Shown one piece after another: positions 55,107 through 64,000 of a stretch of 64,000 nucleotides of DNA. A model generated the notes under the pieces. The model had not been told where the DNA came from and searched no databases. It saw only the letters and a program-made list of their open reading frames with translations. How positions within the stretch are numbered: the stretch's first letter is position 1; each line of letters starts with the position of its first letter. Source of the stretch: Piliocolobus tephrosceles. Taxonomy: Eukaryota; Chordata; Mammalia; Primates; Cercopithecidae. Position numbers and translations under genes: made by a program. The DNA is taken from positions 116,979,210-117,043,209 of the forward strand of contig NC_045441.1 of assembly GCF_002776525.5 (NCBI RefSeq). The letters are read 5' to 3'.

Positions 55107-56239
55107 CACTGGATATCAACGTTAAGTTAAAAATGAAAAAAAAATACATATTACTTTTTATAACCTGGAACTCAACAGCAGTTATATATCATTTTACGTG
55201 ATTTAAAATATCTGTTAGTGGCAAACAGTTTTTTTCAGGGAATCCTAAAAAGGTTCTAAGGTACATGGGACCCTCACATAGTCTGAAAGTCCTGCAAGTC
55301 TTCCCTGAATGATTCTGCTTGTAAAGATCATGTGATTGTAAAGCCCTAACAAATAGTGATTCCCTCTTCAACAGTCATGCTGTTTTTTAGGAATTAATTG
55401 TACAGGGCCTCGCTAAAAGCCTGAAAAGCCTGCAAAGGGTAACCTATGGCCTCTAACTGGGTGCCTCTGGGGCTCTACAGTTGATTTCTGGAACTGAGGC
55501 AAAGCTGTAAGTCAGAGTGCCAAGAGGCTTAAGCCTCAGAAATGTGAAACTCGACGAAGTAGTCTCTGATACGTGTAGCCTATTGAAAGACTGGTTCCCT
55601 TTGTCTGCTTAAGCAGTTTTACTTCTTGAGGAATGGAATGCAAAGGAAGGGCTCTCCTTGTCTCTTCAGGTTAGCAGAGAAGCATGTTCACTTCACAGCG
55701 ATTAGGTGAGCTTGCCCAAGACTTTTGTGCCTGTCGTGGCCTGCCAGTTCCCTCCCTGCCTTCCCTGTGGCGTTTTAGCTGATCTGTGCTGTTTGTAGCC
55801 ATATGGTCCCCTGAGCACGTGGCTTGGCTTCCCTGTTCCTGCTGCTGGATCCTTGGGCATTGCAGATTTCACAGACCTGAATAACGTTGTTGTGGGGGAT
55901 GGGAGAGGGATGGAGTGGAAGCATGTCCTCAAGAGGTATCTCCTTACCACCCTGCCTGGTTAGAGGCTTCTTGCTTGGTTCTCTGTACCTATATATAGAT
56001 CAAGCAAACAGAGCCCTGAACTAGGTGCTTTGAAAAAATGTAAAAGAACTAGAAGTGGTTCCTGCCTTCAAGGAGCTTACCTGCTAGGGCTTTGTCTAGG
56101 AGCGCTAAGTGGTTAACTGGCATTGGTGGCCAAGTCTAATTTTGGAGATCAGGGTATAAACTATCCATGGGTACAGTAGATTTTAGAATGTATTTGCTTT
56201 TGTCCTGGTAGTTTTTTGCTGTGCTTCCAGTCATAGCTC
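55107..56239. other. Intron 9, mostly unclassified
   Basis: 55975-56095 has an old MIR/L2-like phrase ('cttcaaggagcttacctgct'). Nothing else recognised. Confidence 0.45.
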
Positions 56240-56799
56240 TAGATGGAGTTCATTATCATGTCTCTGAAAATTTTTTTCCTCAATTTTTTTATAATGACAA
56301 AATTCATAACATAATATGTAATATCTTAACCATTTCTAAGTGTACAGTTCAGTGGTATTTATATTCGTATTGTTATGTAGCTATCACCACCACCTATCTC
56401 TACAACTCTTCATTTTATAAAACTGAAACTATACTCAATAATTCTACATCCCTCTGTTTCCCCTCTTTCTGGCCCTGGCAACCACAATTCTACTTTTTGC
56501 TTCTGTGATTTTGACTACTCTAAGTAATTATATAAGTGAAATCAGACAGTCTTTGTGTCTTTGTGACTGGCTTATTTCATTTAGCATAGTGTCCTCAGGG
56601 TTCATCCATGTTGTAGGATGAGTCAGAATTTTCTTCCTTTTTAAGGGTGAAAAATATTCCATTGTATGTGTATACATTTTGCTTACAATCTGTTCATCTG
56701 TCCATGGGGACACACTTGGGTTGCTTCTACAGTTTAACTATTATGAACAATGCTGCTATCAACATGGTTATACAAATATCTCTTTAAGACCCTGTTTTC

Positions 56800-57102
56800 T
56801 TTCTTTCTTTTTTTTTTTTTTTGAGGCGGAGTCTTGCTCTGTCGCCTGGACTGGAGTGCAGTGGCCGGATCTCAGCTCACTGCAAGCTCTGCCTCCCAGG
56901 TTTACGCCATTCTCCTGCCTCAGCCTCCCGAGTAGCTGAGACTACAGGCGCCCGCCACCTCGCCCAGCTAGTTTTTGTATTTTTAGTAGAGACGGAGTTT
57001 CACCGTGTTAGCCAGGATGGTCTCGATCTCCTGACCTCGTGATCCGCCCGTCTCGGCCTCCCAAAGTGCTGGGATTACAGGCTTGAGCCACCGCACCCGG
57101 CC
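56800..57102 (-). repeat. Young AluY, Old World monkey-type, inside L1
   Basis: Near-consensus AluY with GGCTTGAGCCACCGCACCCG, CCGTCTCGGCCTCC and GTGGCCGGATCTCAGCTCAC. Perfect 14-bp target-site duplication AAGACCCTGTTTTC at 56786-56799 and 57103-57116. Confidence 0.96.
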
Positions 57103-57438
57103 AAGACCCTGTTTTCAATTATTTCAAGTTTGTACCCAAAAGTGGAATTGCTGGATTATATGGTAATTGTATTTTTAAGTTGTTGAGGGAATTACTATAC
57201 TGTACCATTTTACATTGGTGAATGAGGATTCTACTTTCTGTACTTCCTCACCAACATTTGTTATTTTCTGGTTTTTGGGGTTTTTTTTTTTTATAGTGGC
57301 CACCCTAATGGGTGTAAGGTGATGTCTCATTGTGGTTTTGATTTGAATTTCCTTAATGATTAGTAATGTTGAGCATCTTTTCCTGTGCATTTGCGTATCT
57401 TCTTTGGAGAAATGTCTATTCAAGTCCTTCGCGCATTT

Positions 57439-57690
57439 AAAAAAGAAATTTCAACTTTTCTTTTAGGTTCGGGGGTACATGTGCAGGTTTGTTACGTGAG
57501 TATATTGTTTGGAATAGGATCCAGTCACCCAGGTGGTGAGCATAGTTCCCAATAGGAAGTTTTTCAGCCCTGGCTCCTTCCCTTACTCTCCGCGAGCTCT
57601 AGAAGTTACCAGTGTCTATTGGTCCTGTCTTTAGTCCATGTGTACCCAATGCTTAGCTCCCACTTATACGCCTCTTTGCCTGTTTCATAA
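57439..57690 (-). mobile_element. L1 3' UTR fragment nested in older L1
   Basis: 'ggttcgggggtacatgtgca', 'ggtttgttacgtgagtatat', 'cagtcacccaggtggtgagc' and 'gtgtacccaatgcttagctc' are a primate-age L1 3' end. The older L1 resumes after about 57675 ('gcctgtttcataattgaggt'). Confidence 0.75.
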
Positions 57691-59164
57691 TTGAGGTTTT
57701 TGTTTTTTTGTGGTTGAGTTTTAGGAGTTCTCTATATATTCTGGATGTTAATCTTTTGTTGGATATATGATTGGCAAATATTTTTTCCCATTTTGTGGTT
57801 GCCTTTTACTTTGTTGCACAAAATTTTCATGAAATCTAACTTGTACTATCATTGCCTGTTCCTGTAGTGTCATATTTGAGAAATCATTGCCAAATCCAGT
57901 GTTGCAAAGTTTCTGCCCTGTGTTTTCTTCTAAGAGTTTTGTAGTTTTATAGCTCTTATATTTAAGTAATGAATCCATCTTGAGTTCATTTTTAGTTTTG
58001 GTGTTACATAAGGGTTCAACTTCACTTTTTTGCATGTGGATATCTAGTTTTCTTAGGACTATTTGTTGAAGACTGTCATTTCCTCATTGACTGGTCTTTG
58101 CACCCATCTCGAAAATCATTTGACTATATATGCAAGGGTTTATTTCTGGATTTCATTCTGTTTCATTGGTCTGTATGTCTGATTTTTATGCCAGTACCAT
58201 ATGGTATTGATTACTGTAGCTTTGTAGTGAGCTTTGAAATCAAGAAATGTGAATTTTCCTGCTTTGTCCTTTTTCCGGATTGTTTTGGCTATTCAGGGTC
58301 TCTTGAGATTTCATGTGAATTTTAGGATGAGCTGTCCTGTTTCCATAAAAATAATCATTGGGATTTTAATAGGGGTTGCATTACATCTGTAAATCACTTT
58401 TGGGTTGTATTGACATCTTGACAGTATTGTCTTCCAGTCCATGATCATGAGACGTGTTTCCATTTATTTATGTCTCTAATTTCTTTCAACACTGTTTTGT
58501 AGTTTTCTTTGTACAAGTTTTTCACTTCCTTGCTTAATTCCTAAGTGTTTTGTTCTTTTTTGATGATACTGGAAAAGGAACTATTTTCTTAGTTTTCTTT
58601 TTTGGATTGTTTATTGTTTGTAGAAATGCAGCTGATTCTGTGTGTTGACTTTATATCCTGCTACTTTGCGAATTCATTTATTCTAACAGTTTTTGCGGAA
58701 TTATTAGGGTTTTTTACGTATACATCATCTGGGAACAGTGATAATTTTATTTCTTCCCTTCCAATTTAGATGCCTTTTGTTTCTTTTTCTTGCTGAACTT
58801 CTTTGGCTCGGACTGTCAGTAGTATGTTAAATGGAAGTGGCTCTCTGACATGGTTTTTAAGCGAGGATGCAGCTGAATATTTTTGGCATTATCTGCATTT
58901 CTCCAGTGTATTCCCATGTGGTAACATGGAGAGAAACAAAAAATACCTGCCACTTCCTTGCCTTTTGCCATTTGACTTTCAGTTGAAAAGGAAGTTCTGG
59001 AGATTGTCTCACTAGAAAGGTGGGCTCTGCTGAACCAAAAAGGGGTCAAGACTTGGTTTGCAGCTTATACTAGTAAACCAGTGTGCTGCTAAGAAAAAGA
59101 AAGTGATTGAGTTAGAAAAGATTGAAAGAATATTAACCTGGCTTTAAAAATTATTATTAGAGAC

Positions 59165-59625
59165 TTCATTTAGGTCACTCTTTAGATTTACAGAAAAATT
59201 AAGCAGGTAGTACAGAGTTCTTACATTACTCATCCACCCTCAGCCCAGTTTCCCCTGTCATTAATATTTTATGGGAGTACTGTATATTTGTTATATTAGT
59301 ATATCAATATAGATACATTGTTATTGACTATAGTTTATGTTTTATTCAGGTATTCATTTATTCATACTTTATTTCTGTTCCAGGATACCACATTGCATTT
59401 AGTTGTCATATCTCCTTAGGTTCCTTTTGGATATGTCAGTTTCTCAGACTTTTTTTTGTTTTTGATGACTTTGACAATCTTGAGAAGTACTGCTCAGGTA
59501 CTGTGTAGGATGTCCCTCTGTTGAAAGTTGTCTGATGCCTGATTTCCATGTAAGTGCATCCTAAGAGTATCTGCTTTGGTTGTGCTTAGGTGCCTGGAGG
59601 TGCCTCTATCAGGATTTTGCTGTGG
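59165..59625 (+). repeat. Old L1 3' UTR fragment (L1MC/ME type)
   Basis: 'tttacagaaaaattaagcag', 'cccagtttcccctgtcatta', 'ctgttccaggataccacatt', 'gtttctcagactttttttt' and 'gtaggatgtccctctgttga' are typical of this L1 3' region. Confidence 0.65.
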
Positions 59626-62600
59626 TTTGTTTTTGTTGAGGACAGGGGTGGCAACTGTACTCTTCTGGGGGACTGGGGAGAAGAGACATAGCATACAACC
59701 TTAGGGAGTGGGAAAAACAGCCAGATGTCATGATTTCAGAGAGGAGAAGAGGTGTGTATTGTCATTCTCAGTGGCCTCATCAAAGCACAGTCTCTGGTCA
59801 TGCCTGTAGAAGGCCCTTTGGGGTGGAGAATCCTTTGTTTCTATCTGGTACTGGAAATTTTGGCAGCATTGGGATTATTGGTGGTTATATCCACAACTCA
59901 GAAGGCTGTTGAACAAAAAGGAGGCTTTTCTGTTTGTTTTATGTGTGCTTCAGGGTTTTCAGAATCTGAACAACAGCAGCCCATTGCACCCAGTAAGCAC
60001 TGTGGGCAGGCTGCACAGATGAGAGTGTGACAGAGGCTGAAGATAGGCATGGATGTTCCCCTGACAGAACTCTGTAGTTTTCTTGACTCATGGCAGCCCT
60101 TAGCCTACACCTTGTTGTCATTAAACCATTTTTTCCTCTTGTAATTGGGCTTCAAGGAATGAGGAGGGAATTGGATTTAGTGCATGTATTTGAGTCCAGA
60201 TAGTGACTTTTTCCATGTAGATTTCTGCTCCAGTGCCTTAGGTTATCTCTTGATGTGTGGGGTGTGAGTATACACGGATTGGCTTGATTAGGGATCCATA
60301 GCTAGCAGAGAAAGTGGGCAGTGTGGGCATACTTCAATTATCCTGATGAAAAGCACCAGAAGAAATATCACTGTTAAAATGTGGTCGGTAATGGTGCTGA
60401 TGAGCTGGCTTCAGATAGTAATCCACTCTGCATCTCACTTACTGCACAGTGCGTGGCTGTAACCAGTATTTTATTGCCGATTCCAGGTCTCTGCTCAGGA
60501 GCTACTTGTTCTCTGGACAGTAATGACACAATTTACAGAGGAATAAAAAACCATGAACCCCACTTATACACACACGCGGACACGCACACATTCGCTCACC
60601 CTTCCTACCTTCACCAGCAAGCTAAACCTTGCTTAGCTGGCAGTGGCAGAGTGCGCAGTTCCTGAAGAGGAGGTTTCTAATCAGGGAGATGCTGAACAGC
60701 AGAGAGAGTCTGCTGCTGGGGCCTAAAATTTACAGCTCCAAGAATTCATAGCTGCCACTGCTGCTGACATATTACAAGGGGTGCCTAATCCCAGTAACGT
60801 GTTACAGGACATCCTTAGATCTTCATGTTCTGTAATCGGGGTAAAGATGTGAGGACTATGATACTTTCTTTGGTTTTATTACTCTCTAAGAATGACTAGG
60901 GAGCAGAAAACCTCTAGATACTTCTCGTGTCTTGCTTATAGGAATTTCCCTATGTTTTTGGGAATTCACAATAAGAATTCGTTTTGGTTTGAGAGAAGGT
61001 GTAGATCTGTCCAGCATTAAGATTTGGGAAATCCTGTGATGTATGTGCCTTTGATACATCTGACAATTACCCTCTATCCTTTGAGTATCCATTTGGAGGA
61101 GGAGTTGTGTTGATTTGCTATAGTAGCTGTTTTGCTTAGTATGGCTCAGTGGAATTTTTTTTTCTTTTCTTTAGCTTGAAATTACGATACCGGAATAGCA
61201 GATATCATGGGAACACCTTCCCTCCGCCCGCCGCCCCGCAAAATGTTCTGTCATCCATTTTATAATATCTTTCTCTTCATCCAAATGTGGGATTTTGAAC
61301 AACAGGGAAATCATTAGCTGGGGTCTTTCTTTTTGGTCAGTTTTGTCCAACCCACTACTGGAATTCCATTACTGTGGACATTTTTAGTTGGCGTTAGTGT
61401 GTTTAGATGGTAATGGGAATAAGATGTACTCTATTTTTTCTTTCAGTGACTGAATCTGTATTTTTGGGTATACTGTCTAGACAGTTTTTAAGTTCTAAAC
61501 TCATGAGTGTGTGTTTTTGTGATTGGACTGGCCTTAAGGGGCTGTTTGGTTTGGGGTAACCAGCCCTGACCTTGATCCTGGTATGATCACTCATCCTGCC
61601 TTTGATTACCATTAATCTTCACGTTTTTCTGGCCAGATGAATTTTTGGTTCTGGCTCTCTGAGTTTTAGTGTTTAGCCTATGATTCTCAGATCTGTCAAC
61701 AAGGTTACAGGAGAATGGTTATGGTTATTTGAGGTTGTTGTTTTGCTGTTTTCAGGGTTGTAAGTTAATCTTAAGTATAGTAGAAAATTAAAAATTTCTC
61801 CTTCTGAGCTTCTTTCTTAGAACTTTCATTACTTTTCTGATTACTGGGCTGTTCTTCTCTAATCTGCTTTCATTGCTTACAGTGGTAAAACCCAGGGATA
61901 TCTTCCCATCCACCAGCCATAGTAAACCTGTGGACTTACAAATTGATTCCAGCTGTCATCTTTCTTTTTTCATTCATTCTGTTTGATGGCACTTAACTCC
62001 TCCTGTTTTCTGTCATATATAATTTCTCATTTATGTTTTATATCCTTCTTCGGATTGTTTCTTAAGGCATTCCTTACTCTTTGGTGTGTGGTTGGCTGCT
62101 TCTTTTTGTTTCTGGTGTGTGGCTGGCTGGTTCTTTGGAAAAGGTAGAGAATTGCTGCTTTCAGAGGAAGCTGCAAGTAAATGGATACATTCTGTGCTAG
62201 AAGATCTAAGGCCTTTCAAGAAATAGTTAGGGAGACCTCCTTTAAGATACTTATCAGTGTGACATCCATGATGGCAAAAAAGAGTCTACTTCCTTTTGTT
62301 TCACGCATAAAAGAGGAGGGAAATTTTGCCAGTCCACCCTTGCTGTGTGGCAGCTGACCCTGTAAGTTTGTTCAGTCTGGTAGCTCTTAAAGAGGCCTGA
62401 TTGAAGCCTAGAAGAGTTTGATTTTGATTCTGCAGATGAAGTAGATGGTGACAGTGTTTTGTAGTCTACAGCTACCTTGTAATAAAGTGTTGCTTGAAAG
62501 AAAAAAAAAAAAGGCATCGAATATAATTGGGTGAATTTTAGACTGCTGGCTGTATTATGCGTTCTACTTATAACACTGATGTGGTAAGATCCCAGTTTGA

Positions 62601-62700
62601 ATGGAGTTTTATTCTGTACACATTGTAGAATGTTCTAATAACCTTCACAGAGGAATGTTTATGCTTTTGTCCTTTGACTACATATCCTTGTAATTTATCC
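59626..62700. other. Intron 9, 3 kb without recognised element
   Basis: No repeat family or gene recognised. Minor features: a CA/CG-rich patch at 60570-60600 (cacacacgcggacacgcaca) and a GCCCGCCGCCCC patch near 61225. A short A run is at 62500-62512. Confidence 0.45.
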
Positions 62701-62713
62701 CAGACTAGTTCTT

Positions 62714-63013
62714 TTTTTTTTTTTTGTGAGACGGAGTCTCGCTCTGTCGCCCAGGCTGGAGTGCAGTGGCGCGATATCGGCTCACTGCAAGCTCCGCCTC
62801 CCGGGTTCCCGCCATTCTCCTGCCTCAGCCTCCCGAGTAGCTGGGACTACAGGCGCCGCCACCTCGCCCGGCTAGTTTTTTTTTTTGTATTTTTTAGTAG
62901 AGACGGGGTTTCACCGTATTAGCCAGGATGGTCTCGACCTCCTGACCTCGTGATCCGCCCGTCTCGGCCTCCCAAAGTGCTGGGATTACAGGCTTGAGCC
63001 ACCGCGCCCGGCC
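62714..63013 (-). repeat. Young AluY, Old World monkey-type
   Basis: Near-consensus AluY with GGCTTGAGCCACCGCGCCCG and CGCCCGTCTCGGCC. Perfect 13-bp target-site duplication CAGACTAGTTCTT at 62701-62713 and 63014-63026. Confidence 0.96.
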
Positions 63014-63026
63014 CAGACTAGTTCTT

Positions 63027-63697
63027 ATTCTTCTGAGTGTGGGGTCCTGTGTTGCTGATCTTGGGTTCCAAAACAAAGATGTCCATAGTAGTAGTGCTCT
63101 GAAAAGGTGGCTTTCAGAGTATCTGAGGTAATATCTCAGTAATTTCATGTTTCTGCCTGTGAGATTAACAGCTGAGCATCTCCTTTCCCATGCTGAGATG
63201 ACAATTCTTTCTGCCCTTCACTTGCCTTTGATTTTTCTGCTCTCCATTGGGGCATCCTATTTTGGTTCTTTCTCATCTAGTGCTGGTACCTTCTTCAAAT
63301 CCAACCCTTGCCTCTTTTTCTAGATTCACATTGAGATTTTGATTTTAGTTTAGAAGCTGTTTCAAGGAGAATCTTCAATTAGATGTAGAAACAGGATTTC
63401 CAGTTCTTAAGCTTTGTAGTTAACCACACATCTTGGTCAGGGCAAAAATAAAAAAAGATTGATCATCTTTATGAATGATACAGATTTTGTCTCATTGAGA
63501 AATCATAATAAGGTCTCTGGGAACTGATAATTATAGCATAGTTTTCTCTGACATTGTTGCACCATGAAGGATGATACTGTTTCTCCCACAAATGGCTATT
63601 GATCTCACTTTCTACCTGTGAGGGTGGTGGGCCTTGGTCTTGGACATGTGATGGGGGTCATAGAAACAGGTTTAAGCATGTTCCTTTTTGCTCACAG
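63027..63697. other. Intron 9, 3' end
   Basis: Nothing recognised until the T-rich acceptor TTTTTGCTCACAG of exon 10. Confidence 0.5.
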
Positions 63698-63811
63698 GTG
63701 ATGCAGGTTCTGAATGCTGATGCCATTGTTGTGAAGCTGAACTCCGGCGATTACAAGACTATTCACCTGTCCAGCATCCGACCACCGAGGCTGGAGGGGG
63801 AGAACACCCAG
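63698..63811 (+). CDS. SND1: SND1 exon 10 (residues ~347-384, SN-like domain 3)
   Basis: 114 nt, 38 codons, phase 0 at both ends: VMQVLNADAIVVKLNSGDYK, then TIHLSSIRPPRLEGENTQ. The acceptor is TTTTTGCTCACAG and the donor CAG|GTGAGA. It encodes the opening OB-fold strands of SN-like domain 3. The VLNADAIVVKLNSGD and IHLSSIRPPR segments are the domain-3 equivalents of [11 protein letters not shown] and [10 protein letters not shown] in exon 2. Reading past the donor the frame stays open for 20 codons to a stop at 63872-63874. That short extension has no conserved look and is treated as intron. Confidence 0.97.
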
Positions 63812-64000
63812 GTGAGAATAGGGAAGCAGGCATGCCTCTTTGCAAAAACCAAAAGGAAAAAGTTGGAGAATTAATTAATATATGATACATATATGTGGGA
63901 ATGCAAAGGGACAAGTATTTTAAATCACCACAGTATTATTTTCTAATATTTATAGCCTGACTACCATTGGGCAGGTCTCAGTGTCTTGTGGCCCACACCC
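63812..64000. other. Intron 10, 5' end
   Basis: Donor GTGAGA at 63812. Nothing else recognised before the window ends. Confidence 0.6.

Larger units (their letters stand above)
56240..58850 (-). mobile_element. Old L1 LINE, 3' half, interrupted by an AluY and an L1 tail
   Basis: Reverse strand of an old L1 3' UTR and ORF2: 'aaccatttctaagtgtacag', 'ggcaaccacaattctacttt', 'aaagtggaattgctggatta', 'gtgtaaggtgatgtctcatt', 'ttttgcatgtggatatctag', 'actgtagctttgtagtgagc'. An AluY (56800-57102) and a second L1 3' tail (57439-57690) lie inside it. ORF2 remnants have many stops. Confidence 0.88.
1..64000 (+). other. SND1: SND1 locus, partial: intron 1 to intron 10
   Basis: The whole window lies inside one gene. 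Nine exons on the + strand, each bounded by AG and GT, join without a frame break into 358 codons matching SND1 residues about 27-384 of roughly 910. Exon sizes are 150, 121, 79, 161, 92, 159, 107, 91 and 114 nt. Intron sizes are at least 27.6 kb, then 8.0, 4.0, 2.2, 1.1, 1.0, 1.5, 2.6 and 14.7 kb, then an incomplete last one. SND1 has four SN-like OB-fold domains followed by a Tudor/SN domain. The window covers domains 1 and 2 and the start of 3. The promoter and exon 1 (about 26 codons) are not here: no GC-rich first exon is visible in 1-27601. Identification is by recognising the protein sequence, not by a search. Confidence 0.97.

Noticed and set aside
57748..58035. Minus-strand open frame inside the intron 9 L1
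   Set aside because: A remnant of decayed L1 ORF2. The surrounding L1 has many stops and no intact ORF.
63812..63874. Extension of exon 10 into intron 10 (20 codons then stop)
   Set aside because: A good GTGAGA donor follows CAG, and the known protein continues differently (DKNKK...). No polyadenylation signal is obvious nearby.
1..64000. Search for tRNA, rRNA, snRNA, microRNA-like genes, CRISPR arrays or a bacterial-type system
   Set aside because: None recognised. The window is ordinary primate intronic and exonic DNA; small hairpins outside the Alu pairs were not convincing by eye.
1..64000. A previously undescribed biological system
   Set aside because: Nothing in the window needs a new system to explain it. 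The unusual points are repeat arrangements around known SND1 exons, listed as separate findings.

Overview
This is a mammalian, specifically primate, genomic window. It carries the 5' half of one large intron-rich protein-coding gene, SND1 (staphylococcal nuclease and Tudor domain containing 1; Tudor-SN, p100), on the + strand. Nine short exons with GT-AG borders encode a continuous stretch matching SND1 residues about 27 to 384 (numbered from the human protein as I remember it). They total 1074 nt, or 358 codons with no frame break. They correspond to exons 2-10. The start codon and exon 1 lie upstream, the remaining exons lie downstream, and everything else in the window is intron.

The lineage is suggested by the repeats. 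About thirty Alu elements make this a primate. Four young AluY copies (15524-15828, 43878-44191, 56800-57102, 62714-63013) carry sequence variants that I associate with Old World monkey AluY lineages, such as CTCAAGCC near the 5' end in place of CTCACGCC. The best guess is a cercopithecid (macaque, baboon or vervet-like) rather than human or ape.

Layout: 1-27601 is intron 1 (its upstream end is outside the window). It is dense in minus-strand Alus, with MIR/L2 relics, a Tigger-type element split by an Alu, a hAT element, an old L1 piece and a roughly 220-bp polypyrimidine tract. Exon 2 is 27602-27751. Intron 2 (8.0 kb) holds L1, Alu and L2 fragments and a close inverted Alu pair. Exon 3 is 35775-35895, exon 4 is 39876-39954 and exon 5 is 42174-42334. 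Exons 6, 7, 8 and 9 follow at 43443-43534, 44499-44657, 46191-46297 and 48899-48989. Intron 9 is 14.7 kb and contains a 2.5-kb L1 interrupted by a young AluY and an older L1 tail, plus a cluster of small DNA transposons. Exon 10 is 63698-63811.

The exons encode the first SN-like domain (exons 2-5), the second (exons 5-9) and the start of the third (exons 9-10). SND1 is a cytoplasmic and nuclear RNA-binding protein. It is linked to RISC, to decay of inosine-containing RNA and microRNA, to transcriptional co-activation and to splicing. I saw no second gene, no RNA gene, no CpG-island promoter and no convincing novel system. The points most worth checking are the Alu arrangements around individual exons, the weak exon 6 donor and the lineage-specific repeats.
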